Source: Mesostigma viride
Lineage: Eukaryota; Streptophyta; Mesostigmatophyceae; Mesostigmatales; Mesostigmataceae
DNA length: 64,000 nucleotides
Assembly: GCA_009746045.1 (NCBI GenBank)
Contig: RPFO01000163.1
Location: forward strand, 1 to 64,000
Reading direction: 5' to 3'
The position numbers were made by a program, and so were the translations under genes. The notes under the pieces were generated by a model. The model was not told the DNA's origin. It saw only the letters and a list, made by a program, of their open reading frames with translations, and did not search any database. This document shows, one piece after another, positions 56,056-64,000 of this stretch. The first letter of the stretch is position 1; each line of letters begins with the position of its first letter.

Positions 56056-57428
56056 AGCGGCTCAATGTAGGTGGCCTTGCTGAACCTATCCTTGACTATG
56101 AAATAGGTGTCCCCCCCTTCCATGTGCATGACATCCCCCACAAGGTACCCTCGCTCCAAGGGTGGAGTCTTGGCATGCCGCCTACGCGACTTCTTCCTGA
56201 TCTTGATGCAGGCAGGACACTGAGCACGCACATTCTTCAGCTCGTTGTATAAAGGTGCCCCCAACATGTGTGCCCCCTCTACCTCGGCTTGGGCCTCATG
56301 CCCGTATGCACGGTGCATCTGGTATGCTAACAGTTTCAGGGTGACAGCCTGAGGTGCAGTGGCATTGTCAGGATTCTCAACAGGTGGGGTGACTACTGGG
56401 GTAGTGACATTGGCTAACTGGGCAGCTTCAGAGGCTGCACGAAAGGCCGCCCGTGTGAGCACCTTGCCAATGTGAAGATCCACACTAGGGTGGTGTGTAC
56501 CGAGAACATCTGCCCGCCCAGCATTCTCTTGCACTGTCACAACATTCCTCATAGGCCCAACCGCCCCAGTATCTAGCTGGGGTGCTGCAGTAGTGCTTGG
56601 TCGCTCGGCGTTGTACACACCCGACCTAGAAGACACCACATTGCTTAGGTCACGCATTGTAGACCCGTGCTCAGGAAGCACGTGATCCTGGCGCGACAGA
56701 GCCAGAGCAGCATCAACGGATTGCGTGAGCACATCACGGAATGAGACAGAGGATGCAGTCACGTTGCTTTTAGGAACGACGTCAGGCTCTACGACGGCCC
56801 GGTTCAGCGTGACGCATTGAGCAAAAGAAGGGGTATCGAGCGTGCTCTCACCTGACTTTCGTGCTGCCCGTCGCTCTGCCCACTCCTCGCGTGTGCCGTG
56901 GACGACGATGCGCTTGGCCTTGCACGCCTCCACGCTGTGACCACGCAGAACGTCGTGGCACTTGCGGCAAAGGTTGTCCTCGAGCTCCAGGTCCGGGCGA
57001 ACTCGGCAGTCATCCCGGACATGGCGACGTCCGAAGCAGCGCTCACAGCGTTGCTTGCGGTCAGTAGACGCCCCCTGCTGCCGCTTGGCCGGGGGATTAT
57101 CACCCTGCTTGGCGTCGCCACCATGCCCGCGCTTGCGCCCTCGCTGGCCCCCGTTGTTGCCGTGGCCGACGACCTTTTTCAGGATGGCCGTAAGCTCCGA
57201 CCGCGTAATTGGAGCCTCTGCGCCTGAAGAAGAAGACGCGCCGGCATCCACCTTGCGCAGGGATGGCAGAGCAGCCGAGGCAGCCGGCTTGGACTGCGCA
57301 CTCTTGAAGCATGAATCAAATACAGCATGCCCTCGTCGAAACTGACGGCACTCTTCTTTTTGAGTTCCGTCGCTATGGTCAGATGCACATCCGACGACAG
57401 GTCGCATTTCTTGAGAAATCGATTGCAC
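55989..57428 (-). CDS. pol: Inner copia Gag C-terminus (CCHC) and integrase N-terminal half
   Basis: The first part has a basic stretch and two zinc knuckles: CERCFGRRHVRDDC (CX2CX4HX4C) and CRKCHDVLRGHSVEAC (CX2CX6HX4C), at about 56930-57045. The integrase zinc domain follows (MHRAYGHEAQAEVEG, ACIKIRKKSRRRH), then the start of the core, GDVMHMEGGDTYFIVKDRFS. The frame runs off into an unrelated tail after YIEPLPHM. A DTGA tetrapeptide occurs at 56558-56578, but I see no other protease features around it. The frame overlaps Gag by 250 bases in the -1 register. Confidence 0.8.
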   Translation of the reverse strand: MQSISQEMRPVVGCASDHSDGTQKEECRQFRRGHAVFDSCFKSAQSKPAASAALPSLRKVDAGASSSSGAEAPITRSELTAILKKVVGHGNNGGQRGRKRGHGGDAKQGDNPPAKRQQGASTDRKQRCERCFGRRHVRDDCRVRPDLELEDNLCRKCHDVLRGHSVEACKAKRIVVHGTREEWAERRAARKSGESTLDTPSFAQCVTLNRAVVEPDVVPKSNVTASSVSFRDVLTQSVDAALALSRQDHVLPEHGSTMRDLSNVVSSRSGVYNAERPSTTAAPQLDTGAVGPMRNVVTVQENAGRADVLGTHHPSVDLHIGKVLTRAAFRAASEAAQLANVTTPVVTPPVENPDNATAPQAVTLKLLAYQMHRAYGHEAQAEVEGAHMLGAPLYNELKNVRAQCPACIKIRKKSRRRHAKTPPLERGYLVGDVMHMEGGDTYFIVKDRFSKATYIEPLPHMLRLTCTGLSRSAWLSFIP

Positions 57429-58018
57429 AGGAAAATGGGCTTGAGAGTATCTAGCAGCTTGTGCTTGTGCACGAAGACCTGGAAATCACGTGCAGCCCCG
57501 GGCAAATTTGCCTTATTAACTGCATAGCCCTCGAAGTCGTTGAAGGCTTGCTCGTCGGCCTCTTCCTTAGACCGCGACAAGTGGGCATCTAGACCGTTGT
57601 AAAAAACTTCCCAGGTTTGTTTGTTGTCGTCCGCAATGCGAACTAGATTGGCAATGTTTGGGTGCTTTGTTGTACTGCAGAATACTGCACGGAACTTGCC
57701 AATCAGCTCCGAATCTTTGTCTGCGCGTCCATCGCGCAGACGCTTGAGAGCAGCTAGAAAATCTGCTGCGTCGTCCGCCGTATAGTCGGCAGGTAGATCA
57801 GCGGGCACCTCCGTTTGCTTGAGAGGGCCGCGATTCAGTGCATCGTCAGCAGCAAGCATCAGATGCTTGAACTGCTTGGCCAGTTCAGGTTGCGCCACGA
57901 GGGTTTGCATCAACCTCGTGGCCTCGTCCGCACTAAAGCGTGGCAGGACGGACCCTGCGGCCTCGCCACTTGGCGTATCTGTGTGTTCGCCCGTGCGGCT
58001 CCGTGTACCGGAAGCCAT
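57179..58018 (-). CDS. gag: Inner copia Gag (capsid part)
   Basis: ATG at 58018, 19 bases after the 5' LTR. The first 210 residues are mostly helical and polar (DLPADYTADDAADFLAALKR, WEVFYNGLDAHLSRSKEEAD, FQVFVHKHKLLDTLKP), typical of a copia Gag capsid. The last 60-70 residues are Arg/Leu-rich read-through opposite the true CCHC frame, so the protein probably shifts -1 within about 57310-57428. Gag forms the virus-like particle and packages RNA. Confidence 0.75.
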   Translation of the reverse strand: MASGTRSRTGEHTDTPSGEAAGSVLPRFSADEATRLMQTLVAQPELAKQFKHLMLAADDALNRGPLKQTEVPADLPADYTADDAADFLAALKRLRDGRADKDSELIGKFRAVFCSTTKHPNIANLVRIADDNKQTWEVFYNGLDAHLSRSKEEADEQAFNDFEGYAVNKANLPGAARDFQVFVHKHKLLDTLKPIFLCNRFLKKCDLSSDVHLTIATELKKKSAVSFDEGMLYLIHASRVRSPSRLPRLLCHPCARWMPARLLLQAQRLQLRGRSLRPS

Positions 58019-58037
58019 CGGGATTTTTATGAATACA

Positions 58038-58382
58038 AGTTAAAGCCCGACCGGCTCAGCTATGGCGGTCGGTCACGTTGAGCTTGGGATAAGGTGAACA
58101 CAGAGAACTGCTGTCGGAGCTGGCCCACCACTGGTTTATGTCTTAGCCAGCAAACCCTATCCGGTTAGCCGTAACCGTGGGACAAGCTAGCTGTCCGTAC
58201 CGACCCGGATAAGGCCCCGGACTGGGGCCTAGGTGGCGCCGGCCCTAGGCGCCGCCCTTAGACCGGTCGACCGCATCGGACCGCCGGATTATAGCCGGCG
58301 GCTTAGCGGACGCTAGCGGAAGGCGTGCGGACGGACATGGGGAACTTAGAGCCAGATCCTAGGGCTCTAGAGTTACTCAACT
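58038..58382 (-). repeat. Inner copia 5' LTR (345 bp)
   Basis: Identical to 52230-52574. GGTAC (58383-58387) follows. Confidence 0.93.
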
Positions 58383-58387
58383 GGTAC

Positions 58388-59578
58388 CCCAGGGGCCGGG
58401 CCAGGGTCACCCTGAGGGCTCGATACAGCTGTAGCACCCTGATCAGGAAGCTCCACGTCACCCCCGCCTTGTACACCAACGGGCACCTGGAAGAGGTCTC
58501 CTTGATTACCTCCCCGGGGACGGATCTTTGATCAGGACAGACGGTGCACTGCTTGGGAGCCATCAATGGCCACCCAGCACTTATGGCCAGCGGCTTCTAC
58601 TCGGGTCACCACCCCATCATGCCAGCTGCCACGTTTCCCTGGAAAGCTTGGCTCCTCAGTCCACACAACAACCTGTTGTCCAACGTTAGGTTCTAGGACA
58701 CTCCAGCCCTTGTCTTTCTGCCTCAGCTTGAGGAACTTGGCCTCTAGCTTCTCCTTCCATGCCTGCTCAGCATCAGCTGGCAGCATCCTGGTGTGCAGCA
58801 TAAGAGGATTGATGGCAATGTCACCAAAGAACATGGGAGTCCTGAGGTTCAGCCTATCCTCCACAGAACGTAGCCATGCAGATGTCACAATGGCAGATGA
58901 CGTCCTTGGAATCCTCTCCACCAGCAGCACAGTCTTGATCTCTTGGATGGCTCTCTCCACCACCCCTTGCTGACCGTGGCTCTCCCTGGGTGTAATCAGC
59001 AACTCTGGAAACTCTGGCAGGTTCTCACAGCACTCAAACTGAATGTCACACTGCAACAACTCCAACCCGGGGTACCTGCTCCTTGTCAACTTCAGAGCAG
59101 CAATTAATGTAGGCTTCTCCATGTCAGGCAGGATCTCTAGGGTCTTGTACTTGGTATATCTGTCCACTGCCACCAGCAGCTTCAAACCCCTGATTCTCTG
59201 AATATCTACCTGCACATGGCCTGGCTGCAAAATAGGAGATCTGGCATGAGACTGCTTGGGCTTTCTAGCAACTAGCCTGCACTTGCAAGCTTGAGCAACC
59301 TGTTGGCAAATGGAGTACAACTCACTTCCTCCCAGCCGTCTAGCAACTTGCAAAGACTGAGCTGCATGGCCAAACATGGTATGCAACCTTGAGGCAATGT
59401 CATACAAAAGAGAAAATCTTTTATTGTCATTATCAGCACTCAAGGTATGTACAGATCCCTTATGTACAGGAGGCACCAGGGTCGTGCCTGTCAGACTGTC
59501 TCCAGCCCTATCCTCATCCTGACCATCCTGTGCCAGTCCTGCACGGTCAGAATGCTTCTGAGATCCACCTGGGTCCAC
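58388..59578 (-). CDS. pol: Outer copia integrase
   Basis: Motifs: RLHTMFGHAAQSLQVAR (HH of the zinc domain), CKCRLVARKPKQSHARS, then the core HVQVDIQRIRGLKLLVAVDR (first Asp), LQCDIQFECC (second Asp) and HGQQGVVERAIQEIK (Glu), and a C-terminal domain with VGQQVVVWTEEPSFPGKRG and WVAIDGSQAVHRL. A UGA stop at 58532-58534 ends the frame, but the same register is open again to the inner insertion and on into the protease-like domain. The frame is open upstream into the LTR; the start is uncertain because gag has been lost. Confidence 0.85.
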
Positions 59579-59613
59579 ATCACCAGGTCCTACCTCAGGC
59601 TCAGCACCGCCAT

Positions 59614-60157
59614 GGCGGGCACGTAAGAGATCTACCCAAATGGCACTGGTCTAGTCTTTATATACTTGTGCACTGTGCTTGCTAGTCCTGAGCAGCCTTG
59701 GAGGCCTGCTCAGTAATAACACTCCCGGTACAGTATTCACTACCTGTACAGCGCCCAGTTCCTATACAGTAGGTCTGCTATACAGGCACAGTGACCACAG
59801 AGCACAGTCACCACAGTGATTATTGCATCTGCACCTAGAAGCCCAGGACTAAGCCTGCGGTACCAACAGACCACAGGTTAAGGTTCCTATTTCCTGCGTA
59901 CGACGTATTAATCCAATACCGTCGTAGGTTCAGCACCTAGCTAATTCCTGTCAGCCCAGGAATTACTGTCGACCCCATATGTCGTCGGCAAATATTCACG
60001 TCCGACTTAGACGAACAGCCGGCTCGCGCTCGCGCGCGACCGGGAAGTCGGAACGCCATAACTTTCTTGATACTTGTCGGAATGAACTCGTTCCGGTGCC
60101 GCTGGAATCGCAGAGATATGCCGAATCAGGATCACGCCAATGCGCTTGGCGTTAACT
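59614..60157 (-). repeat. Outer copia 5' LTR, truncated (544 of 704 bp)
   Basis: It matches 48314-48857, ends CGTTAACT and is followed by the TGTTA target duplication. The part corresponding to 48154-48313 (R-U5 in element orientation) is missing, and the sequence passes straight into integrase-side sequence. Confidence 0.8.
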
Positions 60158-60162
60158 TGTTA

Positions 60163-60725
60163 TGCCAGCGTCAGAAATGTCAAGATCAGTCCATGCTGCA
60201 TCTCACTTGGCGGAACAGATCCGGTATGCTGGCCTGCCTGATGGCAGGAGCATGACATGGGGTGAGCGCCAGATGGCGGTGATTACTTCTGGGCCATTGT
60301 CAAACAAGAACGTGGAATGCTCCATGGGAAACTTCTTCATGGACTTCGAGGCATTAAACATCCTGAGCTACTTCACGCGCCAGACTGTGTGGGTAAGTTT
60401 TTTAAACAAACTTCGTGTTTGCTTGGCTGCATGCACATTTCCCATGTTTCAGCGAGTGTTTCTAGCAGGTTAAGTGTATGCAAAACATGTACTTAAGTTC
60501 TTTTTTTTCTATTTGGTTCATGTTTTTTTTTTTTCAGGGTCAAGGTTTCCCGTCTGTGTGGGACATTCTGGAAACTGATCCGTCCAAGTGTATTCTGCCG
60601 AGCAAGCGCTTTCGTCAACAAGCATATACTCTCTCTGAGGTCGAGCAGCTTGAGGCCTTACAGTTACTCCTGGAATTTGCACTTCAGCATGCAACATACG
60701 AGCGCGGATATGAAATTAAATTCTG
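60163..60725 (+). pseudogene. CACTA transposase, DUF4218-like region continued
   Basis: The exon resumes at the copia junction with MPASEMSRSVHAASHLAEQI, RYAGLPDGRSMTWGERQM and SNKNVECSMGNFFMDFEALN, similar to the DUF4218 pattern LExxFPPxFFDxMxHLxxHL...WMYPFER. An intron 60393-60537 (GTAAGT...TTTTTTCAG) separates exon 60538-60725, with DILETDPSKCILPSKRFRQQ and EVEQLEALQLLLEFALQH. The next donor is GTGAGT at 60726. Confidence 0.78.
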
Positions 60726-61065
60726 GTGAGTTTCTTGTAGAAACTGATGCTACATTTGTACATCCTCGCATTGGTAATTTTAATTCAGTTCAGCCGAAAG
60801 GAGGGTGTAATCTTGCAACGCATGTACATAGGATTATCATAAGTTTCCTGCATTCTTCTGATTTGCTTACTCGTGCTTAATGTGGTTGAATTTCTAGATT
60901 TCACAGTGACATTCTTATGTCCTTGTCTACACGCAATATCTGGTTGTGCATGCAATGATGAAGATGCTTTTTTTCACTATGTTGATAATTTTATGAAGTG
61001 GGACAACTTGTATGTTTAATTGATTTTGCAATGTGATGTACGTTATTCGCCTTTGTCACTTGCAG

Positions 61066-62240
61066 GCGTCGGCTCGTTCACGTTGGCAACCTGCATGGCG
61101 TGGTTGAAGCAATGGATCGCGCAAAACCAGGAGCCACGCCTCCCCACGATGATTACGGCGGCGGTGTGTGGCATGGAGCCTGCTTGTGACGAGCATGACT
61201 CAATCCACATCAATGGCAGCAATTACCGAACTGCAGTCGCCGACCTTCGACAAACTGTTCGCCAACGCAACTCAGGAGTAATGGTTTATGGTAAAGAGGG
61301 GGTTAGGTATGGCCGCATCACACACATTCTGCATAGTTTCCTCCGTGCCCCGACGGAAGGATGGATCGAGTAGGCAAGTTCTTTTAAAGGTCGCTCTGTT
61401 TGATGTCGGTTCTGTGAAAGAGCTCCCTTTAGAGGGATCGACGCTTATACCTTTAGGGGAGCGAGCGCCCAAGCAGGATGCTTTAGTCCTTCCCGGGCCG
61501 TGTATGTTCAGTTGGTTTTGTAGTTGATCCAGAGTATGCACCTGAGATAGCCATCGTGCACTGTAAATTGCCGTGGCAAATGGTAAAGGAAACGTGTAGT
61601 GCAGCCCAGCATGTATTACGTATACCCCGTGCTGCAGGTGCTCAGCTGAGAACCACAGACGTGTATGCTGATATGAACCTGCAGCGCAAGGTGACACTGT
61701 GTGTTAAGCGAAGAGACATGACAACACGAGGTCGTTCACAAGGTTATCGCACTGCACCCATAGATCCACAAGCAACCACTGCACGCATGGCTGCGGAGCC
61801 ACAAGCAACCACTGCACCTAATCGCTCACGTGGCAAGCGCACTGTTGGCACATTGCATGGTAGAGCCACAAGCAACCACTGCACCAAGGCGCTCACGTGG
61901 CAAGCGCACTGTTGGCACATTGGTAGAACCACAAGCAACCACTGCACCAAGCCGCTCGCGTGGCAAGCGCACTGCGGACACATTGGTAGAAACACACACA
62001 GCCGCTGCACCAAACCGCTCGCGTGGCAAGAGCATTGCTGGCAAGTCCATGGCAGCGGCTAGTGGCAGCGCATCAAGCCCTGATGACATTGCTAGTGATT
62101 TGTCGCTGAGCAGCGACGGTGAGGCATGCATTCCCACACAAAGGAGAAGTGAGAGGCAACGTGTGGTAGTAAATTATGCAGACTCTGACAGTGCTGCATA
62201 CACGAGGAGTGGGATTGATTATATTCCTAATATAATGTAA
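61066..62240 (+). pseudogene. CACTA transposase C-terminal part with tandem repeats
   Basis: An acceptor (CACTTGCAG) precedes 61066. Readable pieces in different frames are VRYGRITHILHSF, VLLKVALFDVGSV, GFVVDPEYAPEIAIVHCKLP and RTTDVYADMNLQRKV. A tail follows with about five repeats of the form EPQATTAPxRSRGKRTVGTL (61755-62030). A four-base GCAT insertion between repeats near 61856 shifts the frame. The tail ends RRSERQRVVVNYADS with a stop near 62240. The repeat tail is variable: a shorter version lies at 40305-40527. Confidence 0.68.
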
Positions 62241-62387
62241 TGATGGATTGATGTAACTTGTTGTGTGCTTGTCACACTTATATTTATTTATTTCCAATGA
62301 ACATGTGTGTCAACTGCATCATTTCTGCATCCACATATATTGCATAAGTGTCCTGTCTTCATGCACTTGAGAGTTCTCAAGTGTCAT
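62241..62387 (+). other. CACTA transposase 3' flank
   Basis: No gene; nearly identical to 28120-28227, the same position in the second CACTA end. Confidence 0.6.
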
Positions 62388-62787
62388 GCTCAGCGTCCTG
62401 ATTTTCCTGATTTTTTGTGCCATGCTAAGTGTCCTGATTTTCCTGATTTTTTGTGCCATGCTAAGTGTCCTGATTTTCCTGATTTTTTCTGATTCAGCGG
62501 GTTTTCTCAGGATCTCAGGATTTCTCAGGATTTTTTTAGGATTCTCAGTGTTTCTCAGTGTGTGGCGAGAAAAATCTCAGGCACTTCTCAAGATTCTCAG
62601 GAGAAAGTCCTGATATAATATCAGGAATCCTGAGAAAAATCTCAGGGTTTCTCAGGATTTCTCCTGATATCCTGAGAAAAAAATCAGGAAATCTCAGGAA
62701 GTCCTGAGAAAATCTCAGGAATCCTGAGAAAAAAATCAGGAAATCTCAGGATTCCTGAGAAAAATCTCAGAACCCGACTTCCTAGTG
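62388..62787 (+). repeat. CACTA right subterminal repeats and TIR
   Basis: Three TGTCCTGATTTTCCTGATTT units, then mixed CTCAGGA and TCCTGAGA motifs, then the TIR CCGACTTCCTAGTG. Almost identical to 28228-28627. Short hydrophobic frames here are repeat artefacts. Confidence 0.85.
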
Positions 62788-63987
62788 TATAAGGTGTCGC
62801 CCGGAGTGCCCTCCCGGCCTCTCAGTCCAACGCCTCTCCTGCAGGCCCCTCGTCCACCGGTGTGCCTCGCAGGTGGCCGGATGCGGCCGCGGAAGAGCCA
62901 TCATCAGGCTCGGCCGCGTCTGCGGCATCCAGTTGGTTGAGGGCATGCCCAGCTTGCTGGTAGGCGCTTGGGGGCGCCTTGGGTTGTTGGTACAGCCGGG
63001 GCTGTTGGCGCGCTTGTTGCAAGCGTCGGGCACGCTCACCCGCAGTGGGAGCTGTGCGCATATTTCGCGCCGGTGGTGGCCTCGAGGCCATTTGCGGGGA
63101 GGCCGCTTGGAAGTTGTTGCGTTGCACAGGCGGGGCCTGGTCCAGCGGAGGGAGATCAGGGCACTCGCGTTTGATGTGCCCCACGCGGTTGCAGTGGTAG
63201 CACTGAATCCGGGAAGTGTCGAAGGCATTAATGTCCAGGACCTCGCACTGTAGCTCATCCACCCACACGGGGGCGAATCCCAGCTCATTGAGTTCCAGCC
63301 AGTGCATTCACGCGGGGTTTTGGGGTCCGCTGCACCAAGAGAGCTATCTCCGCTAGGTAGGTCTTGATGTCCTGCAGGTTCCATTGAGCCCAGGAGAGGT
63401 GGGCGAATTTCCGCTTCACCTCATCCCGGAATTCGGGTTGCAAGCCCTCATAGAACCTTGCCAAGGCTTCTGGGCCCATCAGGTCATCAACCCGCCCAGC
63501 TAGAAGCTCGAACTTGGTCATATATTCCCGATAGCTCAGGTTCCCCTGCATGCTTGAACGCCCCGAAAGCCTCCCGGTCCAGCTTGTCTTGGTCGGGTGG
63601 CAGGTACTTGGCCCGTGCTCGCCGAAATAATTCAGCCAAGCTGCTGGGGAAGCTATTGGCCAGGGCGCTTTCGCAATGGAGAGCTTGTCTCACATCGGGA
63701 GCCAGTGCCTCGCTGGACACCAGCTTGCCCTTGATATCCTCGTCCAAGAGCTTGCGATTGTATGTCTCCCAGATGTCGATCTTTTGAGACACTGCAATCT
63801 CCCAAGCCTCAAACTCTTGGTACGAGCTGTCGGGTTTAAACTTGGGAATATCCGACAGCTTGGGCAACGGTGGTAGTCGCCCTGCATTGTGAGTATCATC
63901 GTCATGATGGGCCATGGTACTCGCGGGTCTCCCGGGCCCGGCCACACCTTGCGAGGTGTGCCCACGCGGGTAACCTGCCGGGGGGCT
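62788..63987 (-). pseudogene. gag: Gag of gypsy element 2
   Basis: Minus-strand reading from the right edge: KFKPDSSYQEFEAWEIAVSQ, then the retrotransposon Gag domain (MQGNLSYREYMTKFELLAGR, EALARFYEGLQPEFRDEVKR) and a CCHC knuckle CYHCNRVGHIKREC (CX2CX4HX4C, about 63160-63205), followed by a Gln/Pro/Ala-rich tail. Frame changes near 63550 and 63300 break it. The CACTA insertion at 62787 removes the link to protease. Confidence 0.82.
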
Positions 63988-64000
63988 GCACTCATTCTCA

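Larger units (their letters stand above)
52230..58382 (-). mobile_element. Inner copia-like LTR retrotransposon (6153 bp)
   Basis: Identical 345-bp LTRs lie at both ends, with a 5-bp target duplication GGTAC. Ends are AGTT...AACT. Minus-strand order is Gag, CCHC knuckles, integrase, protease-like domain, RT, RNase H. It is the youngest insertion in the window. The coding region is complete but lies in four frames linked by successive -1 steps. No clear tRNA-type primer binding site follows the 5' LTR; Gag starts 19 bases after it. Confidence 0.92.
48154..60157 (-). mobile_element. Outer copia-like LTR retrotransposon
   Basis: TGTTA lies at 48149-48153 and 60158-60162, and the interrupted transposase codons rejoin exactly when the element is removed. 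Ends are AGTTAACG...CGTTAACT. Minus-strand genes: integrase (58388-59578) and protease-like-RT-RNase H (50052-52224), separated by the inner element. There is no gag: the 5' LTR is joined almost directly to the integrase. The shared LTR parts differ at only about two positions, so the insertion is young. Confidence 0.85.

Noticed and set aside
62307-62613. Hydrophobic short frame (FLIF-type repeats), also at 28227-28454
   Set aside because: It is the translation of the TGTCCTGATTTTCC subterminal repeats of the CACTA right end; not a membrane protein.

Overview
The window is nuclear DNA of a eukaryote, built almost entirely of transposable elements and their wreckage. No bacterial-type operons, rRNA or CRISPR are visible, and I found no host gene I can name. 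GT-AG introns in the transposase, chromodomain Ty3/gypsy elements, a plant-type CACTA (EnSpm) transposon, L1-like LINEs with simple-sequence tails and a two-unit TTTAGGG tract all fit the green lineage; a green alga is my best guess, not a proof.

Layout. 1-5683: 3' part of a plus-strand Ty3/gypsy element (protease, RT, RNase H, start of integrase), then a GC-rich unrecognised ORF and a 3' LTR. 5684-12400: decayed sequence with scraps of minus-strand reading frame. 12418-14520: two 5'-truncated LINE 3' ends with target-site duplications (TSDs) among CA-rich microsatellites. 14520-20570: mostly empty, with one candidate spliced gene and a nuclease-like retroelement remnant. 20579-25096: LINE ORF1 copies, a LINE RT fragment, a gypsy scrap and a TTAA-flanked piggyBac-like element. 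25258-64000: a minus-strand chromovirus-type gypsy element broken by CACTA transposons.

The right half is a four-level nest. The gypsy element (gag at 62788-63987; protease-RT-RNase H at 28628-31138; integrase-chromodomain at 26393-27955) is split by a 31.6-kb CACTA transposon (31168-62787). The CACTA carries a multi-exon tnp2/DUF4218 transposase gene. That gene is split by a LINE (13-bp TSD), by a 2-kb repeat-bearing insertion, and by a copia-like element (48154-60157, TSD TGTTA). The copia-like element is split in turn by a second copia-like element (52230-58382, TSD GGTAC, identical 345-bp LTRs). The CACTA 5' half also holds a 5.4-kb TIR element with a TA target duplication, a foldback repeat, a MITE, a 653-bp TTG tract and an AATTG satellite.

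The most unusual observation is shared by the two copia-like elements. Their order is (gag)-integrase-protease-like-RT-RNase H, not the usual gag-protease-integrase-RT-RNase H. The protease-like domain has DTQ or DTN where retropepsins have DTG or DSG. The elements end in AGTT...AACT, not TG...CA. They are diverged in sequence, so the shared traits suggest a distinct lineage, not decay. A second notable pattern is a 3'-terminal stem-loop with a CNAC tetraloop just before the tail of several LINE copies.
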